A program made the translations under genes and the position numbers. The notes below the pieces were generated by a model, which worked only from the letters and a program-made list of their open reading frames with translations, had not been told where the DNA came from and did not search any database. Positions 38,787-45,909 of a DNA stretch of 64,000 bases are shown piece by piece. Position 1 is the first letter of the stretch, and each line of letters opens with the position of its first letter. Source of the stretch: Pseudodesulfovibrio sp. S3 (GTDB lineage Bacteria; Desulfobacterota; Desulfovibrionia; Desulfovibrionales; Desulfovibrionaceae); NCBI RefSeq assembly GCF_004025585.1, contig NZ_QTZO01000006.1, positions 124,001 to 188,000 of the forward strand, in the 5' to 3' direction.

Positions 38787-41462
38787 CTATTTTTGGAAAA
38801 TCCAGCAGCGGACGGTCTTGCCCAGGTGGCGGCTGTTGATGGCCCGTCCGGATTCGATAAGCTTGTGCCGCTTGCCCTGGGGCAGCAGCTTCTTCAGTTG
38901 TCTGAGGTCGGGCATTTCCTGGCCGTGCTTCTGGCACATCTCGCGGATCTGCTCCATGTTGATGGCGAGCTGGTCGCTCTTGTTCGAGTGGTTGAGGAAG
39001 TCGTCTTCCTTGGTGGGATGCTGGCTGTTCATGTAGTGGTAACTTTCCCAGAACTGTTCCAGCATGGGATGATCGTGCGCCAGCCGTTGTTCCCTGGCCT
39101 CGGCCCTTTTCAGGATGTAGTCGGCCAGATTCTCCTGACGGTCCTTTGTCATGGCCTTGGGGAACATGACGGCCAGGGCATCGCCGAACGCGGCGACCTG
39201 GGCGTGGTTCTTTACAATCCGTTCGTTGCGGATCTTTTCGCTCTTGCCGAACTGAGCCTCGTATTTCTGAAAGGCCTCTTCATAGACCTGGAGTATCTGC
39301 CGTTCGTAGCGCAGGGCCTTGCGGAGGAAGCCGCCAACGGTGGAGCTGTTCTGCCGCTCGAACCACCGGGCCACCTCGCGGGAATCCGGTTTGTGGTGGC
39401 GCTTGTCCACATGGACATGGACGATGCGCTGCAGGAGAGCTTCGGAGCCGTCCACTTCGGCGTTCTGACTTATGACCAGGGCGGCTTGGAAAAGGGATTC
39501 CTCTACATCGTTGTTTCTCCTGGCCACACCCAGGGTGCCGGTGCCGCGTCCGTTGAAGAAGGGCTTGCACAGATCGAAGTCAAACTGCTTGGCCTTGGCA
39601 TCCTTGGTGCCGTCATCGCGGTCGGATTCGATGATGACCACCGGCAGGTTTGATACCTGGTTGAAGGCGCGGCGGCGTCCGGCTGGGGTGGCCTTCATGA
39701 CGTCGAAGCCCTCGTAATCGTCGCGGCCAAAGAGCTTCCAGAGGAATTCCAGAGCCGTGGATTTTCCCGCGCCCGGTTCGCCGGTGAACTCGAAGAAGGG
39801 CCAGCTTTTATGCTTGGCGCGAACCTGTTGCGCGAACAGGCTCCCGGTCCAGAAGGCCAGCAGGGCGAGGCCTTGCCAGTGGAACGCCTTGAAGTAGTTC
39901 TCGAGCCAATCCGTTTTGAATTCGCCGTCCGTGGTGATGGACACGCCGTTCAGGCTGGTCTTGATTCCGGTCTTGCCGACCTGGAAGTAGCCATCGCGGT
40001 TCAGCTTGATTTCGCGTCCGTTGTAGTAGGCAGCCTGTTGGAAAACATAGGCACTGGTGTCACGGTCGTAGCCCACAAAAGGAATGGAGGTGACCGTCTT
40101 CATCTTCGAGTTCAGCCACATGTCGCGCAGGATTTTCAGTTGCTTGACCTCGCCGTCGAAGGTGCCGCCTCGGGATTTGTTCAACAGAGATTTGTGGAAG
40201 GCGTCCGGGCTGGTGATGTTCGTTCCCTCCAGGCCGATGATGTCCGAAGGGTTGCCGTTGGAGTATTCGATCTGGAAGACGTAGCGTTGCTCCTCCATGA
40301 TTTCATCCCGCTCCATGTAGAGAAAGCGGGGATAGACGTTGGATATCTGGTCGACGTCAACGCACCGGATGAAAACGTCCCAACCTTGTTTGGAACTCAA
40401 GTCGATTGGCGCGGGGTCTGATTCTCCATCGTCTTTTTTCCTCGGGTTCAGGTCCATTTCCAGCGCGCCGGAGTTGATCTCGATCCCATACAATGCCGAA
40501 TCGAAATCGAGGATGAAGGTCCGGTAGGGGTGGCGTTGATAGAAGTGGTAGGCTTTCTCCTCCACGCTTTTGGCCATGAAGAGTTTGCCGCTGTAGAGGG
40601 CATTCTCGATGAGGGCTTTGTTCAGCTTGTGTTCGCGGTGGTAGTCGTCCCAATCTTTCCCGTTGTCGGGAAGGATGAGGACTTCTACTTTTTCCCCCAT
40701 CTCGGTCAGCAGCTTGGCGTCTTTGATTGTGCCTTTGCGCCCGGCCTTGTCTCCATCCAGGGCCAAGACCCATGTTATCCCTTTTCCGGCATGCGCCTTG
40801 ATAAATGATTCAGGGAAGTGGTTGCTTGAGATGGTTGCAGCGGCTTTGTAGTCATAATGGTAAAGGGCAATAGAATGGAAAATTGCCTCTACTAGAAAAC
40901 AGCGGTCGCCGTCTTCAAGCGTGACTGTTGGTGGGAGCCATGCGTCTCCCTTGAACAGAGAGCCATTCGGTTTGCGCTTCCCCCCGATATTGTTTTTCTG
41001 TCCATCGGCTTTTGTCTTGTCGATGAGCCGTTCCCAATATCGCGTTTTCTCCTTGTCCAGGTAGAACCGGATCGTGTGGCACATGCTTGTAGAGTGGGGG
41101 AATGTGTATGACGCTTGTTCATACCATCCTCGGATTTTGGACAGGTCGAATCCTCGGTCGAATCCCATTACGGCGTCTGCGGTCCTGTGCGGTTTGTCTT
41201 CTGTTGGAGCGTATTTCTCTGAGAAGTTGGTGAACAGTTCCGGTAGCAGCTCCCGCGTGGAGGCAGTCCATCCGCATTTGTCCATCCTGTTGCAACTGAC
41301 TCTCCATGGCTCATCCTTTTTTATCCAGAGTTCATTTTTCCCACATGCGGGGCAAAGCCCCTTGCGAAGGTGGGTATTGCAATCAACAAACTGAAGAGAG
41401 GAGTCTTGCATCAACGCCTTGATAATTTCAGCCGCACCAATGTCCTGGCGGTAGTTAGTCAT
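38787..41462 (-). CDS. Phage primase-helicase (zinc finger, Toprim-like, SF3/DnaB-like ATPase)
   Basis: 891 residues. The N-terminus has a primase zinc finger (Cys37, Cys40, Cys57, Cys63 in CPAC...CNRMDKCGW). A Toprim-like part follows (WVLALDGDKAGRKGTIKDA and VEVLILPDNGKDWDDY). Around residue 560 lies Walker A (FTGEPGAGKSTALEFLW), then Walker B-like VVIIESDRDDG. It should synthesise primers and unwind DNA at the phage origin. This is the main replication gene, playing the part of P2 gpA/P4 alpha. The TGTAAT cluster lies at the far end of the same operon. Confidence 0.85.
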   Translation of the reverse strand: MTNYRQDIGAAEIIKALMQDSSLQFVDCNTHLRKGLCPACGKNELWIKKDEPWRVSCNRMDKCGWTASTRELLPELFTNFSEKYAPTEDKPHRTADAVMGFDRGFDLSKIRGWYEQASYTFPHSTSMCHTIRFYLDKEKTRYWERLIDKTKADGQKNNIGGKRKPNGSLFKGDAWLPPTVTLEDGDRCFLVEAIFHSIALYHYDYKAAATISSNHFPESFIKAHAGKGITWVLALDGDKAGRKGTIKDAKLLTEMGEKVEVLILPDNGKDWDDYHREHKLNKALIENALYSGKLFMAKSVEEKAYHFYQRHPYRTFILDFDSALYGIEINSGALEMDLNPRKKDDGESDPAPIDLSSKQGWDVFIRCVDVDQISNVYPRFLYMERDEIMEEQRYVFQIEYSNGNPSDIIGLEGTNITSPDAFHKSLLNKSRGGTFDGEVKQLKILRDMWLNSKMKTVTSIPFVGYDRDTSAYVFQQAAYYNGREIKLNRDGYFQVGKTGIKTSLNGVSITTDGEFKTDWLENYFKAFHWQGLALLAFWTGSLFAQQVRAKHKSWPFFEFTGEPGAGKSTALEFLWKLFGRDDYEGFDVMKATPAGRRRAFNQVSNLPVVIIESDRDDGTKDAKAKQFDFDLCKPFFNGRGTGTLGVARRNNDVEESLFQAALVISQNAEVDGSEALLQRIVHVHVDKRHHKPDSREVARWFERQNSSTVGGFLRKALRYERQILQVYEEAFQKYEAQFGKSEKIRNERIVKNHAQVAAFGDALAVMFPKAMTKDRQENLADYILKRAEAREQRLAHDHPMLEQFWESYHYMNSQHPTKEDDFLNHSNKSDQLAINMEQIREMCQKHGQEMPDLRQLKKLLPQGKRHKLIESGRAINSRHLGKTVRCWIFQK

Positions 41463-41688
41463 TAATCATGGCCTTCAGAGTTTCAAATATATTGGAGTGT
41501 CCTATGTCATCGCCAACAAGATCCCAAACCTGATCGGCGAGGACGCAGTCCCTTATGAGCATCACGGGGGAAGCGGCTATGGTGTATCTGTGTCCGCAAG
41601 GGAGTGGGGAGTCTCCCTCGTCTGGAGATCCATAAAAAATGCGTCCACATTGGGTGCAGATGAAGATAGCGTTTTCGGCTTCGAGCAT
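41455..41688 (-). CDS. Small zinc-finger-like protein
   Basis: 77 residues. CTQCGRIFYG and LPCGHRY form a CxxC...CxH cluster that may hold zinc. Its end overlaps the primase-helicase start by 8 bases, so it is translationally coupled. Role unknown; perhaps a replication or regulatory accessory. Confidence 0.6.
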   Translation of the reverse strand: MLEAENAIFICTQCGRIFYGSPDEGDSPLPCGHRYTIAASPVMLIRDCVLADQVWDLVGDDIGHSNIFETLKAMIND

Positions 41689-41703
41689 TGCCTCTCCTAG
41701 TGC

Positions 41704-42138
41704 TTAAAGGGTTGGGGCTTTAGTGAGGTTAAATACGGGGTCGCCCATGGGGGCAAATTCGGGGATGTCGTCGTGCATCTGGTGGAAGTCGCCTACTGAC
41801 ATAAATGCGGCGTGTTCCCTTTGCTTGGGGTTGGACAATTTCAGCAGGTCGATCAATTTCATGTCGAGTTTGTCCGCAATGAAGGAAAGCCCCCTGGCAT
41901 CGATACGTAGGATTGTCCGTTTCCCCCGGCCTTGCCCTTGTCCTTCTATGGTCAGCGGGAGCGTTTTCAAAAAATAATGCAGCTCGCACTGTTTCTTGAA
42001 GCGAAGGGCGGCGGGGAGCATGTAGAATATCTGCTTGACCAGGACGCGGCGGTCGCCGCTGTCCAGGGCCGAATACATGATTTTCGCCAGGGTCTTCATC
42101 CGCTCCTGTTTGCGGATTGCGATAAATTGCCTACTCAT
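41704..42138 (-). CDS. Phage protein of unknown function in early operon
   Basis: 144 residues, basic at the N-terminus (RQFIAIRKQERMKTLAKIMY), no membrane segment. Its ATG overlaps the stop of the CII-like gene (ATGA), so the two are coupled. Family not recognised. Confidence 0.55.
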   Translation of the reverse strand: MSRQFIAIRKQERMKTLAKIMYSALDSGDRRVLVKQIFYMLPAALRFKKQCELHYFLKTLPLTIEGQGQGRGKRTILRIDARGLSFIADKLDMKLIDLLKLSNPKQREHAAFMSVGDFHQMHDDIPEFAPMGDPVFNLTKAPTL

Positions 42139-42635
42139 GACTTTGCCCCTTTCGCTTGTTCCGTTAGATCCCGCTCGAGGATCCGTAGGTCGCCGACAAG
42201 CTCCATGCCTTCGGTCAGTACGTCCTTGACTTCATCGATGACGGCGCGCAGCTCATGCGGCTCCAGTTTGCCATCGGCTATGGCTTCCTGGCCTTTGCGC
42301 CCTACGTCACCGACTTCGGCAAACAGATTGCCGATGCGGAAGACCAGGTTCTCGCAGTCGATGTTTCGGTCCTCAGTCGGCAGGCCGTAGGTCATGGCCT
42401 TGGCCTGAAGCCATTGCAGGACCAGATTGTTGCCGACAACATGGCAGAACCGTGGGAGATCCACGACTGAGGGGTAATATTTCTCTGTGCTGAAGATGCG
42501 GCGAGTGTGAGACTCGCTCCATTCCATCTCTTTGGTGATTGTGGGAACGTCCTTGCCGGAGCTTTCAATCGCCAGCTTGAAGGCGTCGATGGCGTCCAGG
42601 TTCGCCAGACTTTGCGTGTCCATTCTGATTTCCAT
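42135..42635 (-). CDS. CII-like phage regulatory protein
   Basis: 166 residues from ATG 42635, preceded by GGAGG. The N-terminal half (AFKLAIESSGKDVPTITKEM, WSESHTRRIFS) is a helix-turn-helix, and the whole resembles the CP76/CII-type regulators seen in K139- and P2-related phages. It lies second in the leftward early operon after the Cro-like gene. Likely controls early transcription. Confidence 0.7.
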   Translation of the reverse strand: MEIRMDTQSLANLDAIDAFKLAIESSGKDVPTITKEMEWSESHTRRIFSTEKYYPSVVDLPRFCHVVGNNLVLQWLQAKAMTYGLPTEDRNIDCENLVFRIGNLFAEVGDVGRKGQEAIADGKLEPHELRAVIDEVKDVLTEGMELVGDLRILERDLTEQAKGAKS

Positions 42636-42688
42636 GGTGTTGTTCCTCCGTATTGAAACACATGGGTTTGCGGGGATTTTTCTCCGTG

Positions 42689-42898
42689 CTAGGACTTAGT
42701 CTCGCCCTTGAACAGGTCGGGCTGAATATCCTCCAGAGGGATTTTCAATTTTGCGTGATAGCGAGCTGCAGCCGCCTCTGGAACTTGCTCTGCTTTGCAA
42801 TGCTTCCAGACTGTGGCTCGGTCGAAGCCGACCATGCGGCCCAACTCCGCGAAGCCAAAGCCCATCCTTTGCCGGTATTGTTCGAGTGCGTTTTTCAT
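42689..42898 (-). CDS. Cro-like helix-turn-helix protein
   Basis: 69 residues from ATG 42898. The HTH reads FAELGRMVGFDRATVWKHCK. It is the first gene of the leftward early operon and diverges from the repressor gene. The palindrome at 42908-42923 lies 10 bases from its start. It probably competes with the repressor for this operator, favouring lytic growth. Confidence 0.75.
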   Translation of the reverse strand: MKNALEQYRQRMGFGFAELGRMVGFDRATVWKHCKAEQVPEAAAARYHAKLKIPLEDIQPDLFKGETKS

Positions 42899-42907
42899 GG
42901 GGCTATC

Positions 42908-42923
42908 GTTGCCGTATGGCAAC
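42908..42923. promoter_or_regulatory. Operator O1: GTTGCCGTATGGCAAC
   Basis: A perfect 6-4-6 palindrome between the divergent Cro-like and repressor genes. On the minus strand it lies 5 bases after TTGACA, so it covers the expected -10 region of the early promoter. A near copy is O2 at 43522-43537. Confidence 0.65.
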
Positions 42924-42970
42924 GTATATGTCAACACAAAAATTGATACTTGGCCGCAATGGAGAGAGAT

Positions 42971-43477
42971 ATGGATGGGAGCATGGACAGTATTAGAATT
43001 ACAGAACGTGCGTGGGAACTGATCCTCGCCTGTTTGAATGACCGGATTGAGAACGGGGAGTCCCAAGCCTCACTGTCGAAACTCATCGGGTGCGATCGAG
43101 CGACCGTGAACCGTTGGCTTTTGAATCGGCGGGGCGGTGACCGTACAACCTTCAAGGATATGGTCCGTATCCTGGATAGGCTGCGGATACCCTTGCCAGA
43201 AGTGTTTGGGACTGGTGTCGGGGCTTTTCCCGCTCCTGCGCCCGACAAGTCTATGACTCGGCTTGATGCGGCTGTAGCGAAAGTTTTGAAAGATTTATTT
43301 TCGCTTTTGGGTAAAGGGCCGGACTCGGTTGAAGGGGTTGATCCTGGTGATGTCAGGGAGTTCCTTTCCGGGCGCGTCCCGCTGAGAGCCAGTGATTTGT
43401 ATCAGCTTTGCAAAGCCGTTGGAGTTGAGCCTGGTGTTGCATTGGCGCGCGCTGCATCTCTTTTAGATATGGAATAA
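42971..43477 (+). CDS. Phage repressor (C-like, helix-turn-helix)
   Basis: 168 residues. I chose ATG 42971 (GGAGAG six bases upstream); nearby ATGs at 42959 and 42983 are possible. The HTH is in the N-terminal half (QASLSKLIGCDRATVNRWL). The C-terminal half ends with a second HTH-like region (ASDLYQLCKAVGVEPGVAL). There is no LexA-type Ser/Lys protease motif, so induction is probably not by RecA cleavage, as in P2. It diverges from the Cro-like gene and probably binds O1 and O2 to hold lysogeny. Confidence 0.75.
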   Translation: MDGSMDSIRITERAWELILACLNDRIENGESQASLSKLIGCDRATVNRWLLNRRGGDRTTFKDMVRILDRLRIPLPEVFGTGVGAFPAPAPDKSMTRLDAAVAKVLKDLFSLLGKGPDSVEGVDPGDVREFLSGRVPLRASDLYQLCKAVGVEPGVALARAASLLDME

Positions 43478-43521
43478 TTTTTTAGATATCGCATTTGCGT
43501 GACTTGGTGTTGACTGTATGT

Positions 43522-43537
43522 GTTGCCGTGTGGCAGC
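43522..43537. promoter_or_regulatory. Operator O2: GTTGCCGTGTGGCAGC
   Basis: Near-copy of O1 (14 of 16 bases), placed 6 bases after TTGACT and about 30 bases before the excisionase-like gene. The same layout as at O1 suggests the repressor also controls the excision/integration promoter. Confidence 0.6.
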
Positions 43538-43568
43538 ATTCAGCCCTTCAAATATTGAGGGCTGAAGA

Positions 43569-43781
43569 ATGGAACGTTGGTTGAAAATGGGGGCAGCATG
43601 CGAGGCATGCAACATACACCGGGACACCATGCGCAATTGGTGCCGGGATGGTGTTGTTGTAGCCAGGCAGATTCCCGCCGGGAAAAGAAAGGATTGGCGA
43701 ATCCTTGAAAGCTCCCTGCCCATTCATTCCAACGAGCTGGGAAGCAAGGCCCTTACCCTGCTGCAAAGGGCGGGGCTTTGA
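43569..43781 (+). CDS. Excisionase-like helix-turn-helix protein
   Basis: 70 residues with a MerR/AlpA-type winged HTH: MGAACEACNIHRDTMRNWCR, then GVVVARQIPAGKRKDWRI. Small HTH proteins of this kind directly before an integrase usually bend DNA for excision (Xis). Its stop overlaps the integrase start (TGATG), so both are made together. Confidence 0.7.
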   Translation: MERWLKMGAACEACNIHRDTMRNWCRDGVVVARQIPAGKRKDWRILESSLPIHSNELGSKALTLLQRAGL

Positions 43782-44812
43782 TGGTGGACATCATGGGTAT
43801 CAGCAGAAAGCCATTTAAAGTGGCTGGAAGAAACGGCTACTATTATAAAATTGACGGCAAGAGATTGACGTTGAGTACCCGTGATTATGTTGAAGCTTCC
43901 CAACTTTTGAAAATTATAAGGACCGCCTACCTTGAGGGGAAGGTCCGCCGGATCACCGGGGAGTGTTCAACAACGCTAGGTCAGTTTGCCGATGAGTTCG
44001 AGGCTTGGGCTTTGGATACCCAGCCGAGCAAAACATTCAAAGCCAACCGGCTGGCTCTTCGGAAAATTATCGAAATTGAAGGGCGCAACATTCGTCTCGA
44101 TAGGCTCACCCTGAAAACCATGGATGAGCTGAAGCGCAGAAATCGAAAGTTGAGGCCCTCCAGCATCAACAACTATATCCGGCATTCCAAGGCCGTCATG
44201 AACAAAGCCGTGGAGTGGGGTTATCTAAAAGCCAATCCATTCAAGGGGGCAAAGCTGCTACCTCAGGCAAAGCGTGTGGGGTTCATTGAGCCAAAGCAAA
44301 TCACGGATTTTATACAGTCCATCAAAGACCTTGGACTGCGCCGGTTTGTTGTAGCCTGCCTTTCCACTGGTCGCCGCCGGTCGGAGCTGGTGGAATTGTG
44401 TTGGGAAGACATCCTTTGGGATCGGAAAGAATATTTCATTGCCAAGGAAAAGCGGAGCCTTAGCAAAACATACCCTATGAGCGCATCGTTTATAACGCTC
44501 TTGAAGTCGATGAAGAAGGGCAGGGGGAAAATCTTTACTCGGTGGAGACACGCCGACACCTACACCCACAAAACCAAAGAAGCCCTGAAGGCTGGTGGCT
44601 TCGGGCATCTCACCCTCCACGATCTGCGCCATTCCTTTTCTGTTGCCATGCTCGAAAGCGGTGGCGGCATGAAAGCCCTTCAGAAAGCTCTCGGTCATTC
44701 TGAGTTCCGAGTGACCGCCGATACTTATGCCGACGTCACCGATGACGGCCTACGGGCAGCGGTCAATCTCGTAAAGCTCGGCCCACTCGATCTGTTTACC
44801 GACAAGAAGTAA
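43781..44812 (+). CDS. Prophage tyrosine integrase
   Basis: 343 residues from ATG 43781, overlapping the excisionase stop. N-terminal arm-binding and core-binding helices (about 60-150) precede the catalytic domain: Arg199 (TGRRRSELVEL), His280/Arg283 (HDLRHSF), His306 (LGHSEFRV) and nucleophile Tyr316. It recombines the 18-bp core in tRNA-Thr with the phage site. It lies 170 bases from the att core, with ATGGACCC arm-site candidates between. All catalytic residues are present. Confidence 0.93.
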   Translation: MVDIMGISRKPFKVAGRNGYYYKIDGKRLTLSTRDYVEASQLLKIIRTAYLEGKVRRITGECSTTLGQFADEFEAWALDTQPSKTFKANRLALRKIIEIEGRNIRLDRLTLKTMDELKRRNRKLRPSSINNYIRHSKAVMNKAVEWGYLKANPFKGAKLLPQAKRVGFIEPKQITDFIQSIKDLGLRRFVVACLSTGRRRSELVELCWEDILWDRKEYFIAKEKRSLSKTYPMSASFITLLKSMKKGRGKIFTRWRHADTYTHKTKEALKAGGFGHLTLHDLRHSFSVAMLESGGGMKALQKALGHSEFRVTADTYADVTDDGLRAAVNLVKLGPLDLFTDKK

Positions 44813-44818
44813 TTTGGG

Positions 44819-44871
44819 ATGGACCCAATATGGACCCCAAAACGTAGGAATGGACCCTGGCAGGGGTCCAT
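44819..44871. repeat. ATGGACCC repeats (candidate integrase arm sites)
   Basis: ATGGACCC starts at 44819, 44830 and 44850, and inverted (GGGTCCAT) at 44864. The 11-base spacing of the first two equals that of the TGCGTACA pairs at the other element ends. They lie between integrase and att core. Related AGGGACCC/AGGGACCT motifs lie at 5714 and 5725, on the other side. Confidence 0.5.
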
Positions 44872-44909
44872 TTGTCGGTAGTTTTCGACACTTATCGGCA
44901 GTAAAAAAA

Positions 44910-44943
44910 AGGGCTGATTCGGCTATAAAACCGCGTCAGCCCT
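44910..44943 (-). terminator. Terminator of the tRNA-Thr gene
   Basis: GGGCTGA (44911-44917) pairs with TCAGCCC (44936-44942), followed on the minus strand by eight T. It ends the tRNA transcript and may also stop integrase transcription. Confidence 0.75.
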
Positions 44944-44953
44944 TGTCTTTTCT

Positions 44954-45029
<76 letters not shown>

Positions 45030-45311
45030 TAAAGAGGACTCGATTTCTAAACCAGGGGCCGGGGTGTGGTCAAGGGAAAACCGTGGGTAGGGGTAGGGGG
45101 AATAGCGGGGTGTCCTTTTTTTTGAGGGGGAGGCACGTCTCGTTTCATCGCGCCTATGAAATGCGCATGTGCCGCCGTTGTGCTTGGCGGATTTGAGCAA
45201 AGTTTGAGAAGATGTCGTCGGTGAGAAGAGGGATGGCCATCACTGGGACGGGTTTATGGGCATGGTTGCCGTGTCCTGGATATCCATTCTTGTGGCGGGG
45301 CAGGGCCGGGA

Positions 45312-45719
45312 GCAACGATGAAGTCGAGCTGGTGCCGGAGAGAGAAGAGCCGCTTACGGAACTCAATGCGGCTCCGGTACATCTTGAAAAAATACTCCTG
45401 CATCTTCTCGCAACCGCTTACAGTTTTATGCGGAAAGGACGGATAAACGGTACACTTCGGAAACCCGGATGGTGTACGGCTGATTGTCCGTGTCCGATAT
45501 GGCAACGGTATCCCCGAAGAGAAGCTTGAAGCGATTGATCAGGTCGTTTCACCATGCGGAAATCGGCGATACACTGGTTGGTGGGATCAAGGTGGGCGGA
45601 TGGGGCTGGTCTTCTGCCGCATGATCACCGAGAAGTTGGGCGGAAAGAGCTGGGCAGAGTCTTCGTCGGGTAATGGGGCGACCATCTTCGTTACTATTTC
45701 CGGGAAAAAATCTGTGTGA
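45312..45719 (+). pseudogene. Remnant of a sensor histidine kinase ATPase domain
   Basis: In two frames one can read the end of a kinase ATPase domain: an N-box-like LEKILLHLLATAYS in the first frame, then after a +1 shift YGNGIPEEKLEAIDQ (G1/F box, first Asp replaced by Tyr), MGLVFCRMITEKLGGKSWAE (G2 box) and SGNGATIFVTIS, ending at 45719. A frameshift, a missing first half and lost key residues mark it as broken. Rest of 45030-45909 holds no gene that I can support. Confidence 0.6.
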
Positions 45720-45909
45720 TGTGCGAATCCTGGATTGCCTCGGTGCCGGGGGTACACTGGGTACCAGCCTCCGGCGTTATTCCGGTCAGAGTCTTTTCAC
45801 GCGGCAAGATCTTAGATTCACAGGGATATTCATTTTCAGTTTACAATGATCCCTTCCGCTTGGTAGAAGAAGTTCAATAATTCTTTATTAATAGTGAGGC
45901 GGGAGCGTC

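Noticed and set aside
45212-45529. 105-codon frame and the opposing 84-codon frame right of the tRNA
   Set aside because: Part of the kinase remnant region; neither is a complete protein.
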